The notes under the pieces are model-generated. The model was not told the origin of the DNA and did no database searches. It saw only the letters and a list, made by a program, of their open reading frames with translations. A program made the position numbers and the translations under genes. Positions 47,476 through 56,938 of a stretch of 64,000 nucleotides of DNA are shown piece after piece. The stretch lies in assembly GCA_044237765.1 (NCBI GenBank), contig JBIIEQ010000002.1, positions 13,546 through 77,545 on the forward strand. Direction: 5' to 3'. The DNA comes from UBA6136 sp044237765. Its GTDB lineage: Bacteria > Pseudomonadota > Gammaproteobacteria > Methylococcales > Methylococcaceae. Numbering within the stretch: the first letter of the stretch is position 1; every line of letters begins with the position of its first letter.

Positions 47476-48716
47476 ACCACGGTGACGCGAGTTGTTTCAA
47501 CCCCATTGCGCTTATAGCCTGAAGGGTTCCAGCTGGCTTGCAGGGGCTGGACTTCGCCGCTGAGACTTTCCGCCCGGACCTTGATGTCCAGTGGTCCCTT
47601 GCGCGTGGGCTTGAAGGCGGCCGTCCATTCCCGGAACGAAAATTTGCCCAGGTTTTCGCCCAACTTGGTTTCTCTCCAGTGTTGGCCGCCATCGACTGAG
47701 ATGGATACGTTTTTGATGCCTTGCCCATGGTCGAAAGCGATACCGCGCAGGACGACCTCCCGGTCGATCGGAAGGGAGGCGCCCTGTACAAGACTGGTCA
47801 GGAATGAGCGAACCTTCAGCTGACCCACGGGACGTAGCTGGTCTGTTTGAGTCCCCGGTGGGACGCATTCACAGTCGTTGTCGGGTATCCGGTATCCGGT
47901 CTTCATCCAGTAACCGTCATACGCATTGTCCAGGACATGGATTTCGCTGACATGCTTGACCCAGTAAGTGCCGAAATAGCCCGGCACGATCAGCCGTATC
48001 GGGAAACCGTTCAGCATGGGCAGGTCTTCCCCGTTCATGCCCCAGGCCAGCATGACTTCGCCATTGAGGGCGTGATCGATGTCCAATGCCTTGCCAAAGT
48101 CCGGTCCATCGCCCAGCGGAGGCTGGTCCAGCCCGTCGAAACTCACCTGCACGGCGCTGGCCTGTATCCCGGCTTTTTCCAGTACCTTTTTCAGTGGCAC
48201 GCCGGTCCAACGTGCATTGCCAATCGCCCCATGTCCAAGCTGGCCACCATTGGTGCGAGGTACGAAAAACCCCCGGCTGTTGCCGGAACACTGGTTGACG
48301 GCCACAAGATCGACGGGGTCGGCCAGCCGCTTCAGTTCCTGCAGGGTGAGCGTCAAGGGTGTTTTTACCTTGCCGTCGATACGAATTTGATAGGTAGCCG
48401 GGTCAATCGATGTTGGTATGCCGCTCCAGTGATAGCGGACGAAAAAGGCATCATTGGGTGTCAGCAGCCCCTCATTGAATACGGAAAAGGGTGTCTCCAG
48501 TTGCGGTGGTCGCATCGTCTGAACGATCAGGGGCCGCTTTTGTGGAAAGGCGAGTAACTCCCGCTCGCCGTTCTCGAATGGCAGCGCAATCCGCTGGCTG
48601 GTCGCGGCAAAGGCCCTCATGGCCAGATTTCCAAGGGCTGCGCCGGCACTCAGAGCTCCCAGTATGTGAATAAAGCGGCGCCGGTCTCCGGCAGTCGGGG
48701 GTTTCATCTTTGCCAT
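47472..48716 (-). CDS. sorA: Sulfite oxidase-family molybdenum enzyme, SorA-like
   Basis: Periplasmic molybdenum-cofactor enzyme of 414 residues, probably oxidising sulfite to sulfate and passing electrons to the adjacent cytochrome. The N-terminus has a twin-arginine-type signal (DRRRFIHILG, then a hydrophobic Ala-rich stretch to about 38). The Mo-binding Cys is C143 in VNQCSGNSRG. A C-terminal dimerisation domain has GVKNVSISVDGG-like sequence near 305. A sulfane or SoxC-type substrate cannot be excluded. Confidence 0.88.
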   Translation of the reverse strand: MAKMKPPTAGDRRRFIHILGALSAGAALGNLAMRAFAATSQRIALPFENGERELLAFPQKRPLIVQTMRPPQLETPFSVFNEGLLTPNDAFFVRYHWSGIPTSIDPATYQIRIDGKVKTPLTLTLQELKRLADPVDLVAVNQCSGNSRGFFVPRTNGGQLGHGAIGNARWTGVPLKKVLEKAGIQASAVQVSFDGLDQPPLGDGPDFGKALDIDHALNGEVMLAWGMNGEDLPMLNGFPIRLIVPGYFGTYWVKHVSEIHVLDNAYDGYWMKTGYRIPDNDCECVPPGTQTDQLRPVGQLKVRSFLTSLVQGASLPIDREVVLRGIAFDHGQGIKNVSISVDGGQHWRETKLGENLGKFSFREWTAAFKPTRKGPLDIKVRAESLSGEVQPLQASWNPSGYKRNGVETTRVTVV

Positions 48717-48751
48717 GGCGAGTGCTCCGCAGGGTTTAGGGCGATGGAATC

Positions 48752-49375
48752 TCAGGGAGCGCCCGGGGCCAGCGGCGGGAATCCACTCAGCAGGCTGTCC
48801 ACGGCCGCTCCGATGCGATCACGCTGACTGGATTTGAAGTAGCCAAAATCGCTGTCGTCGGTGACGGTGGCATTCCAGATGACCTTGGAGGTGGTGGCAT
48901 CAATCACCGCGATGTCTAGTTTGGCCTCTTCGTATTTGGACGAGTAGGGGTTTTCCGAGGGGGGTGGTGCGCGACCATCTGCTTCCGTTGGAAGGAGCGA
49001 GGCATGCAGGCCGGGATACATCAGGCCGACGGCACCATAGCCACCGTTGGGGTTGTTGTGTCGGTCCAACTCCCACTCACCGAAGGACCAGGCCACCAGG
49101 AAATTCGGTTTCTGACTGACGCGTGTGAAGGCGCGCTGCCGCATTGCCTGCTCGACATGCCCCTTGACGAGAGTGTCCAGCTGAATCCGTTGCGCCGTTT
49201 TGGTAGCAGCATCAGTTTCCAGCGTACCCCCCTGCGGTGCCCAGTCCCATGTGCTTAATTTGCCGAAATCATAACTTCGGCTGTAATCACTCTGAACCTG
49301 CAAATGCCGGGTTCCACAGCCCGCGAGGCTGGCCACGGCAATCAAAAGTCCGAGCGGCAAGAAAAGGTTGTTCAT
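48752..49375 (-). CDS. DUF4136 lipoprotein
   Basis: A 207-residue lipoprotein. I place the start at the ATG at 49375, where GAGGT lies 7 nt upstream; it gives a signal MNNLFLPLGLLIAVASLAGC with the lipidated Cys at 20. The mature part has the DUF4136 pattern (DYSRSYDFGKLSTWDW, then VDSLLSGFPP at the end). It lies 35 bp upstream of sorA on the same strand. Two further in-frame Met codons lie upstream. Function unknown. Confidence 0.8.
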   Translation of the reverse strand: MNNLFLPLGLLIAVASLAGCGTRHLQVQSDYSRSYDFGKLSTWDWAPQGGTLETDAATKTAQRIQLDTLVKGHVEQAMRQRAFTRVSQKPNFLVAWSFGEWELDRHNNPNGGYGAVGLMYPGLHASLLPTEADGRAPPPSENPYSSKYEEAKLDIAVIDATTSKVIWNATVTDDSDFGYFKSSQRDRIGAAVDSLLSGFPPLAPGAP

Positions 49376-49545
49376 CGACATGACCTCAATGATGGAGTAG
49401 GGATACATTCGCAGTGGGTGCCGAGGTTACTCCAATTGAATGTGATTCGTCATGTCGCATGGCCGGTCCCAAGCGGGGCATTCATTAGCATGATATCGGC
49501 TAGACTTGATGGCGTTTGGGTGGTTGATCGCGGCGGGAGTGGTGT

Positions 49546-49980
49546 ATGGCATCCGTGTCCGATGGGTTTTTCTGGGCGTTGCTTTCGGCGATTTTTGCTG
49601 CGCTGACGGCCATTTTTGCCAAGCTGGGCCTTGAGGAGATCGATTCGGATCTGGCCACATTGATCCGCACGGCCGTCATTGTAGTGGTGTTGGCAGGCTT
49701 CGTCGTCCTGGTCGGCAAATGGAAAAATCCGCTTGAGCTGTCTTACCGAACCTGGTTTTTTCTCTCGCTGTCCGGCTTGGCCACGGGGGTATCCTGGGTC
49801 TGTTATTTTCGCGCCCTCAAATGGGGTGAAGCGTCCCGGGTCGCGCCGGTCGATAAGTTCAGTGTGGTGCTGGTTGCCCTTTTTGCGGTTCTGTTCCTGG
49901 GCGAGCGTCCATCGGCCGTTCAGTGGCTGGGGATTTCCATGGTGGGGCTGGGTGTTGTGATCCTGGCCGTCGCGCGTTGA
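49546..49980 (+). CDS. Half-size EamA/DMT-family transporter
   Basis: A 144-residue membrane protein with about five helices forming a single EamA domain (FFWALLSAIFAALTAIFAKLG at the start, FLGERPSAVQWLGISMVGLG at the end). Full drug/metabolite transporters have two such domains; half-size members are thought to work as dimers. GGAG lies 8 nt before the ATG. Divergent from the DUF4136 gene. The substrate is not evident. Confidence 0.85.
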   Translation: MASVSDGFFWALLSAIFAALTAIFAKLGLEEIDSDLATLIRTAVIVVVLAGFVVLVGKWKNPLELSYRTWFFLSLSGLATGVSWVCYFRALKWGEASRVAPVDKFSVVLVALFAVLFLGERPSAVQWLGISMVGLGVVILAVAR

Positions 49981-50042
49981 TCAACATGCTGGCATCAATG
50001 GCATTCATAGCGATAGCCCAAGTCTTGCTGCGGGTTGCAAGG

Positions 50043-50071
50043 TTGAAAAAACCCCGGGGAAAACCTATTCT
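50043..50071 (+). promoter_or_regulatory. Candidate promoter of the fhcBADC operon
   Basis: TTGAAA (50043-50048) and TATTCT (50066-50071) are separated by exactly 17 bp; the spacer contains the palindrome CCCCGGGG. The start would be about 75 nt before fhcB. Confidence 0.4.
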
Positions 50072-50151
50072 TTTCGCCTCTTTGGGTTCGCTCACCGTGT
50101 GATCAACCTTCATCCATTGCCAATCAGTGCAACACTTCCTGAGAGAAGGGC

Positions 50152-51429
50152 ATGAACGAAAAACCGCCCAGCGTCTTCGACAATGTTCCCAGCCCATTTT
50201 GTGGCATTGCCAGCGATGACCTGAGGATTGCCGTGGATGGGCTTGAAGTCCGTCTGCTTGAGAACGGCGATGCGGTGACCCGGGCCGGTTTCGAGTGCCC
50301 CGTCACGGATACCACCCCGCGCATCGCCGGGCAGCCGGCCTCTCTGGAGCAGGCGATCCAACGGGCCGCCGGGCTGCTGAAGGAAGCGCATTTGCCGGTG
50401 TTCAGCGGCTTTGGCACCGATGTCAACGAAACCCGCGCCGCGCTGTCGCTGATTGAACGTTGCCGGGGGGTCTTTGATCAACTCAAGGCTCCCGCCGGGT
50501 TGCGCAACCTGCTGGTCTTATCCGATTCTGGCTGGATGACGACCACGCTGGCCGAGGTGAAAAATCGCGTCGAGGTGCTGGTCGTGTTCGGCGCCGATAT
50601 CGAGGCGGCGTTTCCCCGGTTTTTCGAGCGGTTCATCTGGGTGGATGAGACCCTGTTCGGTGGGGATGTCAGCCAGCGGGAAATCATTTTTATTGGCCAA
50701 GCTCCGAGCGGTAACGCCGCAACTTCACCTGATGGAAGGCCGCCCAAAGTGCTGCCCTGTGCCGCCGCAGAACTGCCATTGGTCGCCGCCGCCCTGTCGG
50801 CTCTGGCCGGCGGGGCGCGGTTGCAGGCCGAGGCCGTCGGCGGCATCGCCGTCAGTGAATTGCAGTCGGTCATCGACCGGCTCAGGGCAGCCCAGTACAG
50901 CGTGGTCACCTGGGCGGCGGGCATGCTCGATTTCGACCACGCCGAATTGACCGTGCAGCAACTCTGCAAGGCGGTGGTCGCCCTCAACAAGGACACCCGC
51001 TGCGCCGGTCTACCCCTGGGCGGTCAGAATGGCGACCGCACCGCCAGCCAGGTAGCGGCCTGGATCACCGGCTACCCGACCCGGATCAGCTATGTCCGGG
51101 GCTACCCCGAATACGATCCGGTACACAATGAGGCCGGCAAGCTATTGGCCAATGGCGAGTCAGATGTGCTCTGCTGGGTATCCAGCCTCAGTGACACAGC
51201 CCCACCCGAGACTTCGGTGCCCACGGTTGTGATCGGCCGTTCGGGTATTAGCCTAAAACAGGAGCCGGACGTTTTCATCCCCGTCGGCGTCCCCGGCATC
51301 GATTTCCCCGGCCATATCTACCGCTGCGACAGCGTGGTGGCCCTGCCGCTCTATCAACTGCGTCAATCCGACCTGCCGCGAGCCGCCCAGGTATTGAAAG
51401 CCATCGAGCAGGCGATCGAGGAAGGCTGA
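50152..51429 (+). CDS. fhcB: Formyltransferase/hydrolase complex subunit FhcB
   Basis: A 425-residue subunit homologous to the catalytic B subunit of archaeal formylmethanofuran dehydrogenase. Methylotroph FhcB is known to lack the molybdenum/tungsten redox function and to be structural or partly catalytic in the Fhc complex. The family start MNEKPPSVFDNVPSPFCGI and segments such as FSGFGTDVNETRAALSLIE are present. First of four genes in the order B-A-D-C; AGAAGG precedes the ATG. The complex acts in the cytoplasm in H4MPT-linked formaldehyde oxidation, giving formate. Confidence 0.94.
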   Translation: MNEKPPSVFDNVPSPFCGIASDDLRIAVDGLEVRLLENGDAVTRAGFECPVTDTTPRIAGQPASLEQAIQRAAGLLKEAHLPVFSGFGTDVNETRAALSLIERCRGVFDQLKAPAGLRNLLVLSDSGWMTTTLAEVKNRVEVLVVFGADIEAAFPRFFERFIWVDETLFGGDVSQREIIFIGQAPSGNAATSPDGRPPKVLPCAAAELPLVAAALSALAGGARLQAEAVGGIAVSELQSVIDRLRAAQYSVVTWAAGMLDFDHAELTVQQLCKAVVALNKDTRCAGLPLGGQNGDRTASQVAAWITGYPTRISYVRGYPEYDPVHNEAGKLLANGESDVLCWVSSLSDTAPPETSVPTVVIGRSGISLKQEPDVFIPVGVPGIDFPGHIYRCDSVVALPLYQLRQSDLPRAAQVLKAIEQAIEEG

Positions 51430-51478
51430 TGTGTAACCCGACCAAACAGGCACAACTGCTCCACAGGAAACTTCATTC

Positions 51479-53149
51479 ATGCTGACCAAACTGACCGGCG
51501 GCAAGGTTTACGACCCAGCGCATGGCATTAATGGCGAAGTCCGCGACATCTTCGTGCGTGATGGCCGCATTCTTGCTCACCATCAAGTGGATGGCGATTC
51601 ACCCGACCAGGAATTCGACTGCCGGGGCAAGGTCATCATGGCCGGCGCCATTGACATGCACACCCATATCGGTGGCGGCAAGGTCACCATCGCTCGAAAC
51701 CTGCTGCCGGAAGACCATCGGGGCGATCCCGTCGCCCGCTCCGGCCCGATGCGGGCCGGAGCGGGCTATGTCGCGCCGTCGACACTGACGGCGGGTTACC
51801 GCTATGCGGAGATGGGCTACACCGCCGGTTTCGAGCCCGCCGTGCTGCCGATCAATGCCCGTCAGGCGCACATGGAAATGGCCGACACGCCGTTGATGGA
51901 TGTCGGCGGCTACGCGATGCTGGGCAGCGATGATTTCTTCCTGCGGCTGATGGCCTCTGGCGCCGAGCAGGAAGTCATCAACGACTATGTGGCTTGGACC
52001 ATACATGCCACTCAATGCATCGGCATCAAGGTGGTCAACCCCGGCGGCATCAGTGCTTTCAAGTTCAACCAGCGCAAGCTGGATCTGGACGAAGAGCATC
52101 GCTACTACGGCGTCACGCCCCGCGGCATTCTCCAGAGTCTGGCCCGTGCCGTGCACGAACTGGGCATACCGCACCCGCTGCATGTGCATGGCTGCAATCT
52201 GGGTGTGCCGGGTAACCTTGACACGACGCTGAGCACCATCACAGGCATCGAAGGTTTGCCGATGCACCTGACGCATATCCAGTTCCATAGTTATGGAACG
52301 GAAGGTGACCGCAAGTTTTCATCAGGGGCGGCGCAGATTGCAGAGGCCATCAACAGCAATCCCAACATCACCGCCGATGTGGGCCAGATTCTGTTCGGCC
52401 AGACGGTGACGGCCTCCGGCGATTCGATGATGCAGTACGCCAACCATGCCCATGCCCATCCCAATAAATGGGTGTGCATGGATATCGAGTGTGACGCCGG
52501 CTGCGGCGTGGTGCCCTTCAAGTACAAGGATCAGAACTTTGTCAACGCCCTGCAGTGGTGTATCGGGCTGGAGATTTTCTTGCTGGTCGAGGATCCCTGG
52601 CGGATTTTCCTGACCACGGATCACCCGAATGGCGCGCCGTTCACGTCCTATCCGCACCTGATCCGGTTGCTGATGGACAAGAGCTTCCGCAACGATATGC
52701 TGAGCACGATCAACGTCTACTCTGCCGCCTTGAGTACCTTGGCGTCCATCGACCGCGAGTACAGCCTTTATGAGATTGCCATCATGACCCGCGCCGGCGC
52801 GGCCCGCATCCTGGGCTTGCATGATCGCGGCCATCTCGGCGCGGGCGCTGCTGCTGACATCACGGTTTACACTGAGCAGGACGACAAGGAGGCGATGTTC
52901 GCCACGCCCGATTACGTCTTCAAGGATGGCGAACTGGTGGTCAGGAACGGTGAGGTCATCAAGGTGGTCTGGGGCAATCTGCATACGATCCGACCCGAGT
53001 TTGATCGGGCCAGCATCGAAAGCCGGCTGAAGCCCTATTTCGATCGATATCTCACGATGAAGATGGATAACTTCATCATCCGCGACTGGGAAATCGAGGA
53101 CGACGGCCGCAGCAAGATCATGGTGCATCCGTGCCGCGGTCAGGGTTGA
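51479..53149 (+). CDS. fhcA: Formyltransferase/hydrolase complex subunit FhcA
   Basis: The hydrolase subunit of the complex, 556 residues, an amidohydrolase-superfamily enzyme that releases formate from the formyl carrier. The metal-binding HxH is H61/H63 in IDMHTHIGGGKV; further His ligands are in HGCNLGVPGN and HLTHIQFHSYG (near 237 and 262), and the conserved Asp is in TTDHPNG near 380. It follows fhcB by 49 bp. Confidence 0.96.
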   Translation: MLTKLTGGKVYDPAHGINGEVRDIFVRDGRILAHHQVDGDSPDQEFDCRGKVIMAGAIDMHTHIGGGKVTIARNLLPEDHRGDPVARSGPMRAGAGYVAPSTLTAGYRYAEMGYTAGFEPAVLPINARQAHMEMADTPLMDVGGYAMLGSDDFFLRLMASGAEQEVINDYVAWTIHATQCIGIKVVNPGGISAFKFNQRKLDLDEEHRYYGVTPRGILQSLARAVHELGIPHPLHVHGCNLGVPGNLDTTLSTITGIEGLPMHLTHIQFHSYGTEGDRKFSSGAAQIAEAINSNPNITADVGQILFGQTVTASGDSMMQYANHAHAHPNKWVCMDIECDAGCGVVPFKYKDQNFVNALQWCIGLEIFLLVEDPWRIFLTTDHPNGAPFTSYPHLIRLLMDKSFRNDMLSTINVYSAALSTLASIDREYSLYEIAIMTRAGAARILGLHDRGHLGAGAAADITVYTEQDDKEAMFATPDYVFKDGELVVRNGEVIKVVWGNLHTIRPEFDRASIESRLKPYFDRYLTMKMDNFIIRDWEIEDDGRSKIMVHPCRGQG

Positions 53150-53192
53150 TTCACAACGGTACCCGACGAGTAAGCCGAGAGGATTGAGCAGC

Positions 53193-54089
53193 ATGAACAT
53201 CAACGGCGTACAGATCGACGCGACCTTCGCCGAGGCGTTTCCGATGCGCGGCACGCGCATTATCATCACCGCGCAGAATGCCAAGTGGGCACGAATTGCC
53301 GCGGAAACCATGACCGGCTTTGCGACGTCGGTTATTGCCTGCGGGTGCGAGGCTGGCATCGAGCGGGAACTGACACCGGAGGAAACACCAGACGGCCGAC
53401 CGGGCGTGGCCGCGCTGATCTTTGCCATGGGCGGCAAGACCCTGGCCAAGCAGGTCGAAACTCGCGCCGGTCAGTGCGTGCTGACCTGCCCGACCACGGC
53501 GCTGTTTTCCGGCCTGACCGAGGGTGATCCCATCGCGCTGGGCAAGAACCTGCGCTTCTTCGGTGACGGCTTCCAGATTTCGAAACGAATCAACGGTCGC
53601 CGCTACTGGCGGGTGCCGGTGATGGACGGCGAATTCCTTTGCGAGGAGAACACCGGCATGGTCAATGCGGTGGGCGGCGGCAACTTCCTGATTCTGGCCG
53701 AAAGCCAGCCCCAGGCCCTGGCGGCTTGCGAGGCGGCCATCGAGGCGATGCGCCAGGTGCCCAACGTCATCATGCCGTTCCCGGGCGGGGTGGTGCGCTC
53801 CGGCTCCAAGGTCGGTTCCAAGTACAAGGCGCTAAATGCTTCCACCAACGACGCCTTCTGTCCGACGCTCAAGGGCCAGACAAAAACCGAACTGAGCCCC
53901 GAAATCGAGTCCGTGATGGAAATCGTCATCGACGGACTGACCGCCGAGGACATCAACAAAGCCATGCGCGTAGGCATCGAAGCAGCCTGCGGCCTCGGTC
54001 CGCAAAACGGCATCCGCCGCATCAGCGCCGGCAACTACGGTGGCAAGCTGGGGCCGTTCCTCTTCCATCTGCAGGAGATCATGGCATGA
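53193..54089 (+). CDS. fhcD: Formylmethanofuran:H4MPT formyltransferase FhcD
   Basis: Transfers the formyl group between H4MPT and the methanofuran analogue. I choose the ATG at 53193, giving 298 residues beginning MNINGVQIDATFAEAFPMRG; a TTG three codons earlier is possible. GAGAGGA lies upstream. The family segments FGDGFQISKRINGRRYWRVP and MPFPGGVVRSGSKVGSKYKAL are present. Its stop overlaps fhcC by 4 bp. Confidence 0.96.
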   Translation: MNINGVQIDATFAEAFPMRGTRIIITAQNAKWARIAAETMTGFATSVIACGCEAGIERELTPEETPDGRPGVAALIFAMGGKTLAKQVETRAGQCVLTCPTTALFSGLTEGDPIALGKNLRFFGDGFQISKRINGRRYWRVPVMDGEFLCEENTGMVNAVGGGNFLILAESQPQALAACEAAIEAMRQVPNVIMPFPGGVVRSGSKVGSKYKALNASTNDAFCPTLKGQTKTELSPEIESVMEIVIDGLTAEDINKAMRVGIEAACGLGPQNGIRRISAGNYGGKLGPFLFHLQEIMA

Positions 54090-54907
54090 CCATGCTGATT
54101 TTGACGCTGAGGGCCGAACCCAGGCAGCGGATCGATGCCGCACCCTTGACCCCGGACACGCTGCAGGGCAAGAGCGTCACCGAAATCGGCAACATCCTGC
54201 TGCAAACCGGAAATCGTCAACTGCGAACCGGTGATCTGTTCGATATCGAGGGCAACGACGCGAGCCACATCGTGCTTCGCGGCGTGACCGGCAAGCTGGA
54301 CTTCATCGGCCGTGGCATGACCCAGGGACAGATGACGGTCGAGGGCGACGCCGGAAGCTATCTCGGTATGCAGATGAAAGGCGGGTGCATCGTCGTCCAC
54401 GGCTCGATCGATGCCTATGGGGCCTGTGAGTTGAAAAACGGCCACATCATCATTCAGGGCAACGCCGGGGATTTCCTCGGCGCCAGCCTGCCCGGCAACA
54501 AGAAGGGCATGGCCGGCGGCGTGGTCATCGTGCGCGGCAATGTGGGTGACCGCGCCGGTGATCACCTGCGTCGGGGGGCGATTCTGATCGAGGGCAATGC
54601 CGGCGATTACCTCGGCTCGCGCATGACCGCCGGCACCATCGCCGTGCTGGGAAAGACGGGCCGCTATCTCGGCTACGCCATGGGCCGGGGCACCCTGCTG
54701 TTGGCCCAGCCACCCACCGAACTACTGCCCACTTTCAATGATTGTGGGACGCACACGCTCGGGTTTATCCCGCTGCTGCTCAAGGGCTTTGCCGATCTGA
54801 ATACGCCATTTGCAGGCATGAGCGAGCAGCTCAAGCGCGTTCGCCGCTATGCCGGCGACATGTCCGGTCTGGGCAAGGGCGAGATTCTGGTTGCCGCCGA
54901 CGCATAA
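54086..54907 (+). CDS. fhcC: Formyltransferase/hydrolase complex subunit FhcC
   Basis: A 273-residue beta-helix subunit, homologous to the C subunit of formylmethanofuran dehydrogenase and the glutamate synthase C-domain. It has repeated GxxGxxxG-type turns such as GNAGDFLGASLPGNKKGMAGG and GNAGDYLGSRMTAGTI. The ATG at 54086 overlaps the fhcD stop; a second in-frame ATG lies at 54092. The open frame extends far upstream only as a shadow of fhcD. It closes the operon; msbA converges 71 bp beyond with no clear terminator. Confidence 0.95.
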   Translation: MTMLILTLRAEPRQRIDAAPLTPDTLQGKSVTEIGNILLQTGNRQLRTGDLFDIEGNDASHIVLRGVTGKLDFIGRGMTQGQMTVEGDAGSYLGMQMKGGCIVVHGSIDAYGACELKNGHIIIQGNAGDFLGASLPGNKKGMAGGVVIVRGNVGDRAGDHLRRGAILIEGNAGDYLGSRMTAGTIAVLGKTGRYLGYAMGRGTLLLAQPPTELLPTFNDCGTHTLGFIPLLLKGFADLNTPFAGMSEQLKRVRRYAGDMSGLGKGEILVAADA

Positions 54908-54978
54908 TTCCGGGCAGTTCTCTCGTTCCCGTCCCCGAGTCTGCTGGTCTCGAAAAAGATCCCCGCTTAATCTGGGAC

Positions 54979-56778
54979 CTAATTTCCGGCTCCTGTCCCC
55001 TGGCCGGTTTTGTGCTGGCTCGCGTTCTGACCAAACTGCAAGCGATAGAGCTCGCCGTAATGGCTTTGTCTTTGCAGCAGTTCGTCATGGTTACCCGCTT
55101 CAATGATGCGGCCATCCCGCATGACGTAAATCTGATCGGCCTTTTGGATGGTCGACAGGCGATGTGCGATCACCAGCGTGGTGCGGTTCTGCATCAGTGT
55201 TTCCAGCGCCTCCTGCACATGGCGTTCGGACTCGGCATCCAGTGCCGACGTGGCTTCATCGAGAATGAGGATGGGTGCATTTTTCAGCAGGGCACGGGCA
55301 ATCGCGATGCGTTGGCGTTGGCCGCCGGACAGCAGGATGCCCTGTTCGCCCACTCGGGTTTCAAAGCCATCCGGCAGTGCTTCAATAAAGGAGAGCGCAT
55401 GCGCGGCCACTGCCGCTTCCCGAATCAGCTCGCGGTTGGTGTTTCCGCGGCTCCCATACGCGATGTTGTTGGCGATCGTATCGTTGAACAGGGTGACTTC
55501 CTGGCCGACGTAGGCGATGTGATGACGCAGGCTGGACAGCGTCAGGTCCTTGATATTGAAGCCATCGACCAGAATCTCTCCGCCAGTCGGCTCATAAAGA
55601 CGCGGTAACAGCCGGATCAGCGAGGTTTTTCCGCTCCCTGAATGCCCCACCAGGGCAATGGTTTTCCCTGGCGGGATGCTCAGGTCGATGTCTCTCAGGA
55701 TCGTGTCGCCATCCTCCTGATACGCGAGGCTGACTCGCCGGTATTCCACTTGCCCGGCCACCTGCGGCAGTTCGATTGTTCCCGTATCGCGCTCGCGCTC
55801 GCTGTCGAGTAGCTCGAAAATACTGCCCCCCGCTGCAATGCCGCGCTGCACGACGTTGGCCAGATTGGCGACCCGCTTGATCGGACTCAGCATCATCGAC
55901 ATGGCGGCGATGAAAGAAATCAGGCTGCCGGGTGTAATGCTGCTGCGCACGGCATCCAGGGATACAACGTAGAGCACAGCGGCAAAACCACTCACATAGA
56001 TCAGCTGAATGGCCGATCCGGCGAAAGCCTCCGTGGCGATGCGTTTCATGTAGCGTTGAAAGTTAAGCTCGTTTTCCTGATCGAACTTGTCCGCCTCATA
56101 GGTTTTGCCGTTGAAGACCTTCACGATGCGCTGGGCGTCGATCGCTTCCTGAGCGACATGCCCCACATTGCCCATCGACTCCTGAATGCGACGGCTGATG
56201 CTGCGAAAGCTTTTGCTGACGCGACTGATGCTGATCCCCAGTAAGGGACCGACGATGAGCAATACCATGGACAGCTGAACATTCTCGTACACCATCAGGG
56301 CTATCAGTCCGATGATGGTCAGTCCGTCCCGGAAAATCCCCATGATGCCGTTGGTCAGGGATTCGGCGACCTGCTCGGTATTGAACAGAAGCTGGGACAT
56401 GAGCTGTCCCGACGAGGACTGGTCATAAGCCGCGCAGGGCAGGTTGAGGAACTGGTCGAACATATCCTCGCGGAGATCGGTGATGACCCGTCGACTGACC
56501 CAACCCGAATAATAATCCCCACAAAAGCCTGCGATTCCCCGGACGATCGACAGGCCGATCAGCACCCAAGGCGCCATGCGAAGCACCGAGGGATCGTTAT
56601 TGACGAAACTGCCGTCAATCAGTGGCTGGATGAGCTTGGCAAAGGCCGGCCCCAGTGCCGCATAGACGATCATCGCCATGACGGCCAGCAAAAACCGTCG
56701 CCAATAGGGCGAGGCATACTGCAGCAGCCGTCGATAAGTCGTCATGCTGTCGGGGGCGTTGGGCTTAGCCGGACTCAT
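54979..56778 (-). CDS. msbA: Lipid A export ABC transporter MsbA
   Basis: Homodimeric ABC exporter that flips lipid A-core across the inner membrane. The protein has 599 residues: a six-helix transmembrane domain in about 1-320 and an ATPase domain with Walker A GHSGSGKTS at 378-386, signature LSGGQ at 483-487 and Walker B ILILDEATSALD. Length and order match MsbA. lpxK, its frequent partner, is absent here. Confidence 0.92.
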   Translation of the reverse strand: MSPAKPNAPDSMTTYRRLLQYASPYWRRFLLAVMAMIVYAALGPAFAKLIQPLIDGSFVNNDPSVLRMAPWVLIGLSIVRGIAGFCGDYYSGWVSRRVITDLREDMFDQFLNLPCAAYDQSSSGQLMSQLLFNTEQVAESLTNGIMGIFRDGLTIIGLIALMVYENVQLSMVLLIVGPLLGISISRVSKSFRSISRRIQESMGNVGHVAQEAIDAQRIVKVFNGKTYEADKFDQENELNFQRYMKRIATEAFAGSAIQLIYVSGFAAVLYVVSLDAVRSSITPGSLISFIAAMSMMLSPIKRVANLANVVQRGIAAGGSIFELLDSERERDTGTIELPQVAGQVEYRRVSLAYQEDGDTILRDIDLSIPPGKTIALVGHSGSGKTSLIRLLPRLYEPTGGEILVDGFNIKDLTLSSLRHHIAYVGQEVTLFNDTIANNIAYGSRGNTNRELIREAAVAAHALSFIEALPDGFETRVGEQGILLSGGQRQRIAIARALLKNAPILILDEATSALDAESERHVQEALETLMQNRTTLVIAHRLSTIQKADQIYVMRDGRIIEAGNHDELLQRQSHYGELYRLQFGQNASQHKTGQGTGAGN

Positions 56779-56938
56779 GGAATCCCTGTCTTGTTATGGG
56801 GTTGAGCTGGGATCAGCCATGACCCGCAGGCCGCCTGATGAGGCAAGGCTATCAGCCTTGACGGCCGGGGGGATGGCTGCGAAGCGACGGGCATTGCCCA
56901 GATGGGCCATGGTGGCAGAGGCCTAGGGTCAAGGCCGG

